Shown: piece after piece, positions 29,054 through 38,264 of the stretch
Position numbering within the stretch: position 1 is the first letter of the stretch
Layout: every line of letters begins with the position of its first letter
Assembly: GCF_008326305.1 (NCBI RefSeq)
Contig: NZ_BIXY01000027.1
Span: 1-64,000, forward strand
DNA from: Dictyobacter arantiisoli
Lineage (GTDB): Bacteria; Chloroflexota; Ktedonobacteria; Ktedonobacterales; Ktedonobacteraceae
Reading direction: 5' to 3'
DNA: 64,000 nucleotides
The notes under the pieces: model-generated
What the model was told of the DNA's origin: nothing
The model's input: the letters and a program-made list of their open reading frames with translations, nothing else
The model's database searches: none
Made by a program: the position numbers and the translations under genes

Positions 29054-30220
29054 ATGCAACTGTCAAAATTGGTCAATAGTTTACCTCCGTATCATTTTGC
29101 CGATGCGAAGAAGAAAATTCAGGATCGCGAGGCGGCCGGAGTGGACGTGATTTCCCTATCGATGGGTGATCCCGATCTGCCCGCGCCTCCCGCGGTGATC
29201 GAGCGTCTCTGCACGTCATTACAGGATACGCAGAATCATCGCTATCCTGAGTATCGTGGCATGCGTGCGCTGCATGAGGCGATAGCTGACTGGTTCGCGC
29301 AACGTTTTGGTGTGCAATTGACTCCAGAGCAGGATATTTTGCCACTGCTTGGTTCAAAAGAAGGCCTGGCTTATGGCGCGACGTCGGTCCTTGACGCTGG
29401 CGATATCGCGCTCATACCCGATCCCTACTATCCCGTCTATGTTTCAGGGACAACATCAACCGGGGCTGAACCCTATCTTCTGCCATTGCGCGAGGAGAAT
29501 CACTATCTTCCTGATCTGGAGAACATTCCAGCGGATATTCTGCACAGGGCACGTCTGCTCTGGCTCAATTATCCCAATAATCCGACGGCGGCCTGTGCGG
29601 ATCGTGCTTTCTTTGAGCGTGTCGTGGAGTTTGCGCAACAACATAATATCGTAATTATTCACGATATGGCGTATGCTGAAGTGTACTTTGATGATTTTCG
29701 TCCGATGAGTATCCTGGAGATACCCGGAGCACGTGATGTAGCTGTTGAGCTTCATTCATTGAGTAAAACCTATAATATGGCTGGCTTCCGGCTTGGGATG
29801 CTGGTTGGGAATTCTGTGCTGGTGGACGCGGTGGGACGTCTGAAAAGCAACATTGATAGCGGTATTTTTCGTCCTATTCAATATGCTGCGATTGAGGCTT
29901 TAAGAATGCCGCCCACCTGGTTGGAGGAGCGCAATGCGATCTATAAGCGTCGGCGCGATATCCTGTTTGAAGGTTGTAATGCGCTGGGGATGAGTACGGA
30001 AAAGACGCGTGCTGGTCTCTATATCTGGGCCCATATCCCACAGAATTTCGTGACCTCACGTGAATTCACTACCTGGCTCTTTGATCGTACTGGCGTGTTC
30101 CTGACCCCTGGAACTAATTTTGGGGCTGGTGGCGAGGGCTATGTGCGCATCTCAATGACCGAACCTGAGGAGCGTCTAAATGAGGCTCTGAAACGTATGC
30201 ATACTGTATTGCGTGGATAG
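29054..30220 (+). CDS. Class I/II aminotransferase, LL-diaminopimelate aminotransferase-like
   Basis: A 388-aa PLP aminotransferase. The PLP lysine lies in HSLSKTYNMAGFRLG, with conserved NYPNNPTAA, PDPYYPVY and a C-terminal arginine segment YVRISMTEPEERL. Sequence style fits the DapL/aspartate aminotransferase branch that makes LL-diaminopimelate for lysine and peptidoglycan; another amino-acid specificity remains possible. ATG 29054 follows GAGGAG, 62 nt after polA, so it may be co-transcribed. Confidence 0.85.
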   Translation: MQLSKLVNSLPPYHFADAKKKIQDREAAGVDVISLSMGDPDLPAPPAVIERLCTSLQDTQNHRYPEYRGMRALHEAIADWFAQRFGVQLTPEQDILPLLGSKEGLAYGATSVLDAGDIALIPDPYYPVYVSGTTSTGAEPYLLPLREENHYLPDLENIPADILHRARLLWLNYPNNPTAACADRAFFERVVEFAQQHNIVIIHDMAYAEVYFDDFRPMSILEIPGARDVAVELHSLSKTYNMAGFRLGMLVGNSVLVDAVGRLKSNIDSGIFRPIQYAAIEALRMPPTWLEERNAIYKRRRDILFEGCNALGMSTEKTRAGLYIWAHIPQNFVTSREFTTWLFDRTGVFLTPGTNFGAGGEGYVRISMTEPEERLNEALKRMHTVLRG

Positions 30221-30432
30221 GGCAGCTTACTGTGATGGGTAAGGTGATCTAATGGTCAATATTCCTGCCCATCAGACAGGGTGCGTGTTCAGGGTAAACA
30301 GGAACCAATCTACGTGAACAAACGGGATTTAATAGAACAGGTGTGTGAGCGTCATTGTTTTGGAGTATCTGTCCTGGAATTGACTTCAACTTTGTTTGCC
30401 TGGGATTGTCATATGAGAAGAGGATATGGATT

Positions 30433-32616
30433 ATGGTCCTGAAGCAAGATGCATCTATTTCTCATCATGAGCGCATTGACCCCTGGAATATTCAGGTCAA
30501 CTCCGAACTCTGCCATGATACGGAGGCTGGACTTGATCACGAATGGTTAGTTACTAATGGATTGGGGGGCTATGCGTCAGGTTCTCTGGTCGGGGCAGTG
30601 ACACGCTCCTATCATGGACTGCTGGTTGCCTCACTTCATCCTCCTGTTGAGCGTAGCGTGTTGGTGGCGAAAGTAGATGAGGTCGCGCATCTCCCCTCTG
30701 GTGAGCGTCTGGCCCTGGGCGTGAATGAGTATGCTGGAGGTATCATTGAGCCAGCCGGAAATAGCTATCTGGATAGTGTGGTGCTCGATGGCGACATTCC
30801 CTGTTTTTTCTATCGCTTAAGCGAGACACTTATGTTGGAAAAGCGTATCTGGATGGAATATGGACAGAACATTACCTATATCCAGTATATGCTGCATGGT
30901 GCCTTTGATGAGGAGCGCGAGCTGAGCGGGGTAGAGATTGCTGGAGAGTATACATGGCATAGCCTGATACTGGAGGTTTCTCCCTTCTGTCTCTCACGCG
31001 ATTATCATAGCGTGACTACTGGAGCGGATGATTGGCATTTTCTGGTGGAATGCCAGGAGCAACGTTGCCGTATTCGAGCCTATGATGGTGCTCCTGCCTA
31101 CCATCTGATTGCTGATCCGAATACTTCTTTCACTCCCACCGGCTTATGGTACTGGCATTTCTGGCATCGACGCGATCATGAGCGTGGCGTGGCCGAGCAG
31201 GAGGATATGTATCAACCGGGCATTTTTCGTCTGGAACTGGTGCCTGGGATACGGAAGACCCTGGTACTGGCGGCGGAGACGGAGACAGTCTGTGCTTCAG
31301 GCTATGGCTCTGCCAGACATGAGAATGTGGTCGCGCATGCTTTGATGAGCCACCAGAGGCGCGTCCAACAACTGCTCGCCGTCGCTGATCGTACGACTAA
31401 TGATCTTCCGGCTTGCGATCCCATCCAGGCGCGCCTCACGCTGGCGGCGGATCAATTTATCGTTGTGCGTCCCGATTATTCTGTCTCTTCCACTGTTTCA
31501 TCCCCGTTACGCTTAGCGCCCGATCGGAAAACGATCATTGCTGGTTATCCCTGGTTTACCGATTGGGGACGCGATAGTATGATTGCTCTACCGGGCCTCT
31601 TGCTCTGTACTGGACGGTATAGCGAGGCGCGCGGTCTGCTTAAAGCTTTTGCCTCCGTGGTTCACCATGGTCTGATTCCCAATCGTTTCCCCGATCAAGG
31701 AGTGGAGGATCTAGCTTATAATACAGCCGATGCAACACTCTGGATGTTCCGTACTCTCGATTACTATGTGCTAAAAACCGGCGATTGGACGCTGGTGAAA
31801 GAATTATTCCTGACGTTAAGTGAGATTATTCAATGGCATATTGCAGGCACCGATTATGGGATTAAGATGGACCCGGGTGATGGCCTGTTGCAGGCCGGTG
31901 CGCCCGGCGTACAGTTGACCTGGATGGATGCGAAGGTGGGCGATTGGGTAGTGACACCCCGGCGTGGAAAGCCGGTAGAGGTGAATGCCCTCTGGTATTA
32001 TGCGCTGGCAGCAATGGAGACCTGGGCTGTTCGTCTGTCGACGGATGCCGTGTTATATGGACAGTTGCGTGCTCAGGTTCGGCAAAACTTCGCGGCGCGT
32101 TACTGGTTTGCCGAGGGCGGCTATCTCTATGACGTGGTGGATGTTGAGGGCGTGACTGGACAAAATGATACCTCGCTACGCCCCAATCAGTTGTTTGCCG
32201 CTTCCCTGACACATGAACTCTTGTCCGAGGCGCAGGTTGCCAGCATGTTAAAGCAGGTCACGGATCATCTCTTAACCCCCGTTGGTTTGCGCTCCCTCAG
32301 TCCCAGCGATCCCGCCTATCAAGCGCACTTTGCGGGTGATCGTTTGCAACGGGATGCCGCATATCATCAAGGAACCGTCTGGCAGTGGCTGGTTGGGCCT
32401 TATGTGGATGTGCATCTTCAGGTACATAATGATCCTCAGGTGTTGTTACCCTTGCTGCAACCATTTGTAGAACAATTATGGGCAACCTGCCTGGGCACGA
32501 TTGGTGAGATTGCGGAGCCAGAAACTCCCTTTACCCTGCGCGGCTGTTTTGCCCAGGCCTGGAGCGTGGCCGAAGTACTGCGTTGCTGGCTGGTTGTTCG
32601 CAATAGTACCCACTAA
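30433..32616 (+). CDS. Amylo-alpha-1,6-glucosidase / glycogen debranching-type enzyme
   Basis: A 727-aa protein with an N-terminal beta-rich domain (WLVTNGLGGYASGSLVGAVT, RSYHGLLVA) and a C-terminal (alpha/alpha)6 glucosidase domain. Characteristic motifs are PWFTDWGRDSMIALPG, SVVHHGLIPNRF, the NTADATLWMF region and ALWYYALAAME. The family hydrolyses alpha-1,6 branches of glycogen or starch in the cytoplasm. No secretion signal is seen. No glycogen synthase or phosphorylase gene is adjacent. The start is ATG 30433 with AGAGGA upstream. Confidence 0.92.
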   Translation: MVLKQDASISHHERIDPWNIQVNSELCHDTEAGLDHEWLVTNGLGGYASGSLVGAVTRSYHGLLVASLHPPVERSVLVAKVDEVAHLPSGERLALGVNEYAGGIIEPAGNSYLDSVVLDGDIPCFFYRLSETLMLEKRIWMEYGQNITYIQYMLHGAFDEERELSGVEIAGEYTWHSLILEVSPFCLSRDYHSVTTGADDWHFLVECQEQRCRIRAYDGAPAYHLIADPNTSFTPTGLWYWHFWHRRDHERGVAEQEDMYQPGIFRLELVPGIRKTLVLAAETETVCASGYGSARHENVVAHALMSHQRRVQQLLAVADRTTNDLPACDPIQARLTLAADQFIVVRPDYSVSSTVSSPLRLAPDRKTIIAGYPWFTDWGRDSMIALPGLLLCTGRYSEARGLLKAFASVVHHGLIPNRFPDQGVEDLAYNTADATLWMFRTLDYYVLKTGDWTLVKELFLTLSEIIQWHIAGTDYGIKMDPGDGLLQAGAPGVQLTWMDAKVGDWVVTPRRGKPVEVNALWYYALAAMETWAVRLSTDAVLYGQLRAQVRQNFAARYWFAEGGYLYDVVDVEGVTGQNDTSLRPNQLFAASLTHELLSEAQVASMLKQVTDHLLTPVGLRSLSPSDPAYQAHFAGDRLQRDAAYHQGTVWQWLVGPYVDVHLQVHNDPQVLLPLLQPFVEQLWATCLGTIGEIAEPETPFTLRGCFAQAWSVAEVLRCWLVVRNSTH

Positions 32617-32658
32617 TTTCATCTTCTTCTCATAAAAGCAATTTAAAATTGCTGATGT

Positions 32659-32728
32659 TGCATTGGTTGTTTATTTATCGGCTGGAGTCGCCGAAAATGC
32701 AACCAATGCACTGCATTTTAGCGGCGAC
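32659..32728 (+). promoter_or_regulatory. Two mutually exclusive hairpins in the response-regulator leader
   Basis: Hairpin A pairs TGCATTGGTTG (32659-32669) with CAACCAATGCA (32700-32710). Hairpin B pairs GTCGCCGAAAATGCA (32687-32701) with TGCATTTT-AG-CGGCGAC (32712-32728, two-base bulge). They share bases, so only one forms at a time. B ends at the base before the SD sequence AGGAGG (32729-32734) and could shield it. No known riboswitch class is recognised. Confidence 0.5.
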
Positions 32729-32747
32729 AGGAGGTGCATAAGAATAT

Positions 32748-33425
32748 ATGCGAATTCTCATTGTAGAAGATGATCCCCGCCTCGGACCGAGTTTAAAAAA
32801 AGGCCTGGAAGGGAACCACTATGCCGTTGATCTGGTCGCGCATGGAGAAGATGCTTTTTTGTCCGCTCTGGCTACCCCTTATGATCTGGTCGTGCTGGAT
32901 ATTTTGTTGCCGGGCATCAATGGTTTTGAGGTCTGTAAACGGCTGCGCGAAAAGGGCCGTACCATGCCCATTTTGCTGTTGACCGCGCTGGGTGAGGTGG
33001 AGCACCGCGTCAAAGGTTTGGACCTGGGTGCGGATGACTATCTTATTAAACCCTTTGCCTTTAGTGAACTTGAAGCGCGTGTACGTGCTTTGCTGCGGCG
33101 GCGTGGTCCGACGCGTACCCCCATTCTCCAATTCTTAGATATTACCCTGGATACGCGTACCCATGAGGTCTATCGAGGCGAACGCTTGATTTCTCTGGGG
33201 AGTAAGGAATATGCTTTACTTGAATTCTTTATGCGTCATCCACATCAGGTATTGAGTCGCACGATGATTGCCGAACATGTATGGGATAGCGATACGGAGC
33301 ATTTGTCGAATGTCATCGATGTGTATATCCGTTACCTGCGTCGTAAGTTGTGTGACCAGAATGAGCCAGATGTGATCTGCACCGTACGTGGTGCGGGTTA
33401 TCAATTGAAGGAACCACCGGTATGA
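32748..33425 (+). CDS. OmpR/PhoB-family response regulator
   Basis: A 225-aa two-component regulator. The receiver domain has the acidic pair D8/D9, phospho-acceptor D51 (VVLDILLPG) and K102 (LIKPF). The C-terminal winged helix (about 130-222) ends VRGAGYQL. It should bind DNA when phosphorylated by the adjoining kinase, with which it shares a four-base overlap. The leader carries alternative hairpins next to its ribosome site. Signal and targets are unknown. Confidence 0.95.
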   Translation: MRILIVEDDPRLGPSLKKGLEGNHYAVDLVAHGEDAFLSALATPYDLVVLDILLPGINGFEVCKRLREKGRTMPILLLTALGEVEHRVKGLDLGADDYLIKPFAFSELEARVRALLRRRGPTRTPILQFLDITLDTRTHEVYRGERLISLGSKEYALLEFFMRHPHQVLSRTMIAEHVWDSDTEHLSNVIDVYIRYLRRKLCDQNEPDVICTVRGAGYQLKEPPV

Positions 33426-34933
33426 TCAATGCGATGCGCCATTTTTCTCCACCTGGGTTACGTTTGCAATTGACCCTCTGGTACACCATTGTCTCCTCTA
33501 TTCTGATGCTCATTTTCTGTATCGCATTTTATTCCGCCCTCAAATACATCCTCTTCAGTAGTTTTGACTCCACCCTTCAGCAGCGGGCCCAGCATGTCGC
33601 TGAAGCAGTAAATATGGACCAGGGGAAGCTTGTCATTGACGATATGCTCCACCAATTGCCCGAGCTCACTGCCCCCGCCGCATTGATGGATTCCTCTATT
33701 CTTTATAATGGTACGCTTGTGCTGCCCAATGGACGACGTATCCAGCGTCAGGCAGCCAATACCGATGATATATTTGTGCGTGTTTTTGATACTCACGCCC
33801 ATGAAATTTACCAGTCCAATCCTTTTGATCAGTTGCCAAGCCCATCCGAGAGTATCAGTCAGCCTCTCAATGGCACGCCGTGGCGCGCAACCCTGTCGGT
33901 AGAAGATGATCAATCGGTGCGCGTGTATAGTACGATGCTCGTCGATGGACATACGGTGGTTGGAGTGGTGCAGGTTGGTCAATCCCTGGAAAGCATCAAT
34001 CTGTTATTGAACCATATTATACTGGCGCTCTTTATTGCTATGCTGGTGGGATTAGGCTTCTGTGCATTGGGTAGTTACTGGTTATCTGGCCGGGCCTTCC
34101 GTTCAATCCATCAGTTAACCAGAACCGCGCTGGAAATTAACGCCAACGATCTGCATCAGCGCGTCCTGGTACCGGCGGCGCGGGATGAAGTACGTGACTT
34201 ATCGATCATCTTTAATCAAATGATTGCGCGGCTGGAGCGAGCTTTTGTGCAGCAGCGGCGTCTGGTGGCCGATGCCTCCCATGAATTACGCACTCCCGTA
34301 TCTGTAATTCGCAATATGACTGAGATTGCGCTCACCCAGGCTGAGAGTCCTGGCGAATATAAGCATGTCCTCAGTGAAGTAAACGCAGAATCTGAGCATC
34401 TGGGACACCTGATCAATGATCTGTTAGTGCTGGCTCGTGCTGATGAGGGGCAGATCCAACTTGATAGCGAGCCTGTGCGGCTGGATCTGCTGGCATTGGA
34501 TGTGGTTGAGAGCCTTGCACCGCTGGCGCAGGAGCAGCAGATTACCCTCAAAACCGAACAGCTCTTGCCTGCGACGGTCCTTGGGGATGCTGCCCGTTTG
34601 ATCCAGGTCATTATCAGTCTGGTTGATAACGCCCTGAATTATAGTAATCGCGGAGGAACTATTACCCTCTCGGTAGAGATTCATGATGCCTGGGCCTATC
34701 TCCATGTTACTGATGATGGGATTGGCATTGCGCCAGAGGATATCGGACATATCTTTGAACGTTTCTATCGGGCTGATCCCGCGCGTACCAAGGCCCTCGG
34801 TGGAAGTGGATTAGGGCTCTCGATTGTGGAATGGATGGTCCAGGCGCACAAAGGCACCGTGGAAGTCAAAAGCCAACCTGATCAAGGTTCCACCTTTACT
34901 ATTATCCTGCCTCTTGCCAGCGAACAAGGCTGA
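33422..34933 (+). CDS. Membrane sensor histidine kinase
   Basis: A 503-aa kinase with TM helices at about 18-46 and 198-220 bracketing a roughly 150-residue extracytoplasmic sensor region. HAMP follows. The H-box is ADASHELRTPVSVIRN (His287). The ATPase domain has the N-box SLVDNALNYSN, G1 DDGIGIAPEDIGHIFERFYR and G2 GGSGLGLSIV. It overlaps the response regulator by ATGA, so they form one two-component system. The sensor domain has no motif I recognise. Confidence 0.94.
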   Translation: MINAMRHFSPPGLRLQLTLWYTIVSSILMLIFCIAFYSALKYILFSSFDSTLQQRAQHVAEAVNMDQGKLVIDDMLHQLPELTAPAALMDSSILYNGTLVLPNGRRIQRQAANTDDIFVRVFDTHAHEIYQSNPFDQLPSPSESISQPLNGTPWRATLSVEDDQSVRVYSTMLVDGHTVVGVVQVGQSLESINLLLNHIILALFIAMLVGLGFCALGSYWLSGRAFRSIHQLTRTALEINANDLHQRVLVPAARDEVRDLSIIFNQMIARLERAFVQQRRLVADASHELRTPVSVIRNMTEIALTQAESPGEYKHVLSEVNAESEHLGHLINDLLVLARADEGQIQLDSEPVRLDLLALDVVESLAPLAQEQQITLKTEQLLPATVLGDAARLIQVIISLVDNALNYSNRGGTITLSVEIHDAWAYLHVTDDGIGIAPEDIGHIFERFYRADPARTKALGGSGLGLSIVEWMVQAHKGTVEVKSQPDQGSTFTIILPLASEQG

Positions 34934-34949
34934 GGCTATCCAATCCAAT

Positions 34950-36896
34950 CTACTGCACACGAATGACGATAGCGCTCACATTGCCAGTTCCGCCCGCGCT
35001 ATTGGCGGCTTCTACCAGGAGTAGGGCCAGTTTCTGGGTATCCTCTTCTTGTGCCAGTATCTTCTTTATCTGCTCATCGGAGAGCATATGCCAGAGTCCA
35101 TCGGTACAGAGCAAGATTAGATCGTTGGCTGCAACCTTGTATTCAAAGAGGTCGATTATGACAGTATAGTTTTGTCCCAGATAGCGATAATGCTGATTCC
35201 GTTTGGGACTCTGAGCCACCTCATCTGGCTTGAGTAGATTCGCCTCAACCTGCCTGGCGGCAATTGTATGATCCTGTGTCAGACAGTGTAGTTCGCTCTG
35301 CGCATTATAGTGATAGGCCCGGCTATCGCCAACGCTTGCGATCAGGAGTTGTCGTTTATAGAGCAGAGCCAACGTCAGCGTGCTCGCCATCGTCGTCTCA
35401 TAATCCGCATTGCAATGATAAATCACTTGATTGGCCTGGCGGACAGCATCCCGCATCCACTGTGCAAGGACTGTATCCTGGGGAGGTGTCAGGTGTCGTG
35501 GAGTGTTTCCCGATCCCTGTGTGCCCTGTGGGGTACTCTGACTGTGGGGAGATGTGCTGGTGGGGGTTGTCAGCAGAGGCAATAAAATATCCGCGATGGT
35601 TTCAATTGCCAGGCGACTGGCTTCATGTCCTTTGGGTTGCTTATTCTGTGGTTGACGTAGACCATCCGCAACCGCGAACAGTCCAAAGGGGCGTGGTGGC
35701 GGAGCAAGATTGAGCGGTAATCCCTGCACAACCAGGAGCATATCTTCATTGTTTGGCGCGCTATTCCCGATATCGCTGAGATAGCCGACCTGACAGGCCT
35801 CGTAGACCAGCGGTGAGGTATCGCTGAGGGTATGTCCACAATAGCGACAGAAGCGTGATGCATGCCGATTCTCTCGTCCGCATTGCGCGCAAGGATTTTC
35901 AGGAATGATCATGCGTATCAAGGCATTTTCATTACTGGTTGCGATCAACGTTTCCGCCATCTCATCCATTGCCACCGTTGGCTCAAACCAGATTCCCTGC
36001 TGCGTCAGCGCAGTATTAAGTGCCGTCGCGAATTCCTGTGCTGTACGATAGCGCTTGTTTGGGTCTACATCAATAGCTTGCATAATTACCGTATCGAGTG
36101 TGGGTGGTAACGCGCTATTCAAGCTACTGGGATGTGGAAGCTCTGTGGCATGTGTTTTGATGATGGCTTGAAAAGGTAGCATCCCTGTGAACATCTGGTA
36201 GGCCACCACGCCCATCGCATAGATGTCGCTTGCCGGTTCTGCCTTCCCATGCTCCTGTTCGGGCGCAATATAGTGTTCCGTACCGAGCGACCAGCCACGT
36301 TGGGTCAACGGTTTCTCCTGTTGCATCGCGCGTGCAATCCCAAAATCCGCCACCATCAGGCGTTGATCATCCTGATTCAGCAACAGATTGGAGGGTTTGA
36401 TGTCGCGATGAATAATCTGTTGCGGATGCTGGTGAATGGCATCGATGGCCGCGGCCAGTTCATTGAGATAGCGCTGTGCAAGCTCTGTTGGTAAAGGATT
36501 CTGACTGCGCAACAGCTCCTTGATGGTTCCACCGGTAATCAGGGGCATCGTAATATAAAGAAGCTGACCATCCTGTCCAAAATTAACCACCGGCACAATA
36601 TTGGGATGGTGTAACTGGTGAGCATAGCGCGCCTCGCGGCGGAAGCGCTCAATAGCAGTATCCGTATCCATCTTGCTAGCGGCAAGATTGAGCACCTTCA
36701 ACGCGATCTGCTGGCTCTCAAACGTATCACTGGCCCGATAGACAGAGCCCATTCCACCGATACCGATCAACGTCTCGATGCGATAGCGGCCCGCCACCAC
36801 TGCCTCTGGCAGCAAGCAGCGACAAAAGGGATTAGTACATTGGGTTGTTCCGGATGGGTAGATTGTCTGGCAGCGAGGATTTGGACAAGCAGGCAT
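34950..36896 (-). CDS. Ser/Thr protein kinase fused to a PP2C-like phosphatase
   Basis: A 648-aa soluble protein. Order: a Cys-rich ribbon (residues 4-27); a Hanks kinase (about 37-300) with GIGGMG, ALK (Lys67), HRDIKPSN (163-170), DFG (184-186) and APE; a second CxxC...CxxC ribbon (336-354); and a PP2C-type domain (about 365-648). The PP2C part keeps NNEDMLLV, VADG (Asp411), SVGDSRAY and CTDGLW (Asp599). The final metal-binding motif, normally DN, reads GGTGNVSA, with Gly638 in place of Asp. The kinase looks active. The phosphatase may be weak or a sensor. No transmembrane helix is seen, unlike most PASTA kinases. ATG 36896 follows GAGAG. Confidence 0.93.
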   Translation of the reverse strand: MPACPNPRCQTIYPSGTTQCTNPFCRCLLPEAVVAGRYRIETLIGIGGMGSVYRASDTFESQQIALKVLNLAASKMDTDTAIERFRREARYAHQLHHPNIVPVVNFGQDGQLLYITMPLITGGTIKELLRSQNPLPTELAQRYLNELAAAIDAIHQHPQQIIHRDIKPSNLLLNQDDQRLMVADFGIARAMQQEKPLTQRGWSLGTEHYIAPEQEHGKAEPASDIYAMGVVAYQMFTGMLPFQAIIKTHATELPHPSSLNSALPPTLDTVIMQAIDVDPNKRYRTAQEFATALNTALTQQGIWFEPTVAMDEMAETLIATSNENALIRMIIPENPCAQCGRENRHASRFCRYCGHTLSDTSPLVYEACQVGYLSDIGNSAPNNEDMLLVVQGLPLNLAPPPRPFGLFAVADGLRQPQNKQPKGHEASRLAIETIADILLPLLTTPTSTSPHSQSTPQGTQGSGNTPRHLTPPQDTVLAQWMRDAVRQANQVIYHCNADYETTMASTLTLALLYKRQLLIASVGDSRAYHYNAQSELHCLTQDHTIAARQVEANLLKPDEVAQSPKRNQHYRYLGQNYTVIIDLFEYKVAANDLILLCTDGLWHMLSDEQIKKILAQEEDTQKLALLLVEAANSAGGTGNVSAIVIRVQ

Positions 36897-37057
36897 ACTT
36901 TTTTCTCTCAATAATTGATATCCAGAAACAGCGGAAGTCGTTGATAGCAAATGCTCTTCTAGTGTAGAAGAATTCCAGGTACGTGTCAATAGAACGCGTG
37001 CACGAGCAAAATTTCCATAAGCTCCATCGGCATGGTGGATGGTGCAGTGTTCAAAAG

Positions 37058-37086
37058 TTGTCGACGTTCGAGAACAGCGTTATAAT
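37058..37086 (+). promoter_or_regulatory. Sigma-70-like promoter
   Basis: TTGTCG (37058-37063), 17-nt spacer, consensus TATAAT (37081-37086). It sits about 65 nt before the next membrane-protein gene. Confidence 0.65.
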
Positions 37087-37153
37087 CTAAACGGTGGTGG
37101 AAGATTTCATGCTCCAGACACTGATTGACGCACTCAAAGGATAAAAGGATATC

Positions 37154-38146
37154 ATGCTGCTACAAACGTTACCGTTAGTTCTTTTTATTGTTATGGCCGA
37201 AGTCTCAATAGGCGCGGTGAGCGTACTTGTGTTCCTTGATTGGCGTAACGAGGTCAAGCGTGGTTTTCTGACCTCATATGCTCTTATCTATCTGGTCCTG
37301 GCTGGTTTAACCTATTGGTTCCAGCAGGGATTTTCGACGGCACCTTTACTCAATACGTATCCTCAACTTGATCATAACTGGACTGGCTATCAGTCGCTGC
37401 CATTATTGCTCTTCTTCTTGCTATTGATTCCCTATGCCATCTTCTTGTTTTTGGATAAAACGGCGGGCGTACAGGAGAAGTCAGAATCTTCTGAGGAAGG
37501 AAATGCTGAGGTAGTCGCTGCCCCCGTAGCACCACGCAAGTCTTCAGCACTGCGCGTTTTGCGCCTGTTGAGTGGCGTGGCGACGGTTGTGGCCGGCTTT
37601 GTAACGCTCTTCGTGATGGCGATGATATATCGTCCTCTGGGCGGAGGAAGCCTGGGTGGCATCTTTACGGTGGCTGGTTTCTTCGCGGCAGCCTTCGCGC
37701 TGGGTGGCGTTATGACTGCCATGTGGTTGGGACATTGGTATCTTGTTACACCGGCGTTGTCTGGTCGTCCCTTACAGTTTTCGACGACGCTGGTACTGGT
37801 CGCGGTACTCGCACAGATCATCTTCTTTATTGTTGGTGGGCCAAATTCGACTTATGCCAATAAGGCTCAGACCACAACACCTGCCATCACCGCGCAGGCA
37901 ACACCTGCCCCAAAGAATCAGGTCAAGCCAGCAGATGCTCCGGTCGTAGCTCCTCTGGGAGCGACCGCGATTAGCTGGTTGCGTGTCGTCGTCGGTTATG
38001 CCATGCCTCTTATCTTAGGAATCCTGGCATGGATTCTGATTCGTGAGCGTTCATTCCAGTCCGCAACTGGCATGCTCTATCTGGTCGTCGTTTTAACCCT
38101 GGCCGGTGAGATTATGTCGCGTGGACTCTTTGTTGGCGGCCTCTAA
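37154..38146 (+). CDS. Multi-pass membrane protein of unknown function
   Basis: A 330-aa protein with about eight hydrophobic helices. A charged loop (about 105-128, EKSESSEEGNAEVV) and an Ala/Pro/Thr-rich loop (about 235-270) interrupt them. A segment GHWYLVTPALSGRPLQF looks conserved-like. I do not recognise the family. It has its own promoter, and a long inverted repeat follows the stop. Confidence 0.78.
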   Translation: MLLQTLPLVLFIVMAEVSIGAVSVLVFLDWRNEVKRGFLTSYALIYLVLAGLTYWFQQGFSTAPLLNTYPQLDHNWTGYQSLPLLLFFLLLIPYAIFLFLDKTAGVQEKSESSEEGNAEVVAAPVAPRKSSALRVLRLLSGVATVVAGFVTLFVMAMIYRPLGGGSLGGIFTVAGFFAAAFALGGVMTAMWLGHWYLVTPALSGRPLQFSTTLVLVAVLAQIIFFIVGGPNSTYANKAQTTTPAITAQATPAPKNQVKPADAPVVAPLGATAISWLRVVVGYAMPLILGILAWILIRERSFQSATGMLYLVVVLTLAGEIMSRGLFVGGL

Positions 38147-38173
38147 TCATTCCCTCACGTTTGAGGAAATGAT

Positions 38174-38228
38174 AGGGAGGAGGATGGATTACAAAGGGCG
38201 GCGCTCCCTTTGTAATCCATCCTCCTCC
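38174..38228. repeat. Inverted repeat with 24-bp perfect arms between convergent genes
   Basis: The left arm 38174-38197 (GGGAGGAGG...CAAAGGG) and right arm 38205-38228 are exact complements around a 7-nt loop. It lies between the convergent membrane protein and acyl-CoA synthetase genes and could end both transcripts. The long perfect arms resemble the other palindromic elements in this window, though the sequence differs. Confidence 0.85.
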
Positions 38229-38264
38229 CTTCCGCCGCAGGCGCGGCAGCAGGATGTTTCGTGA

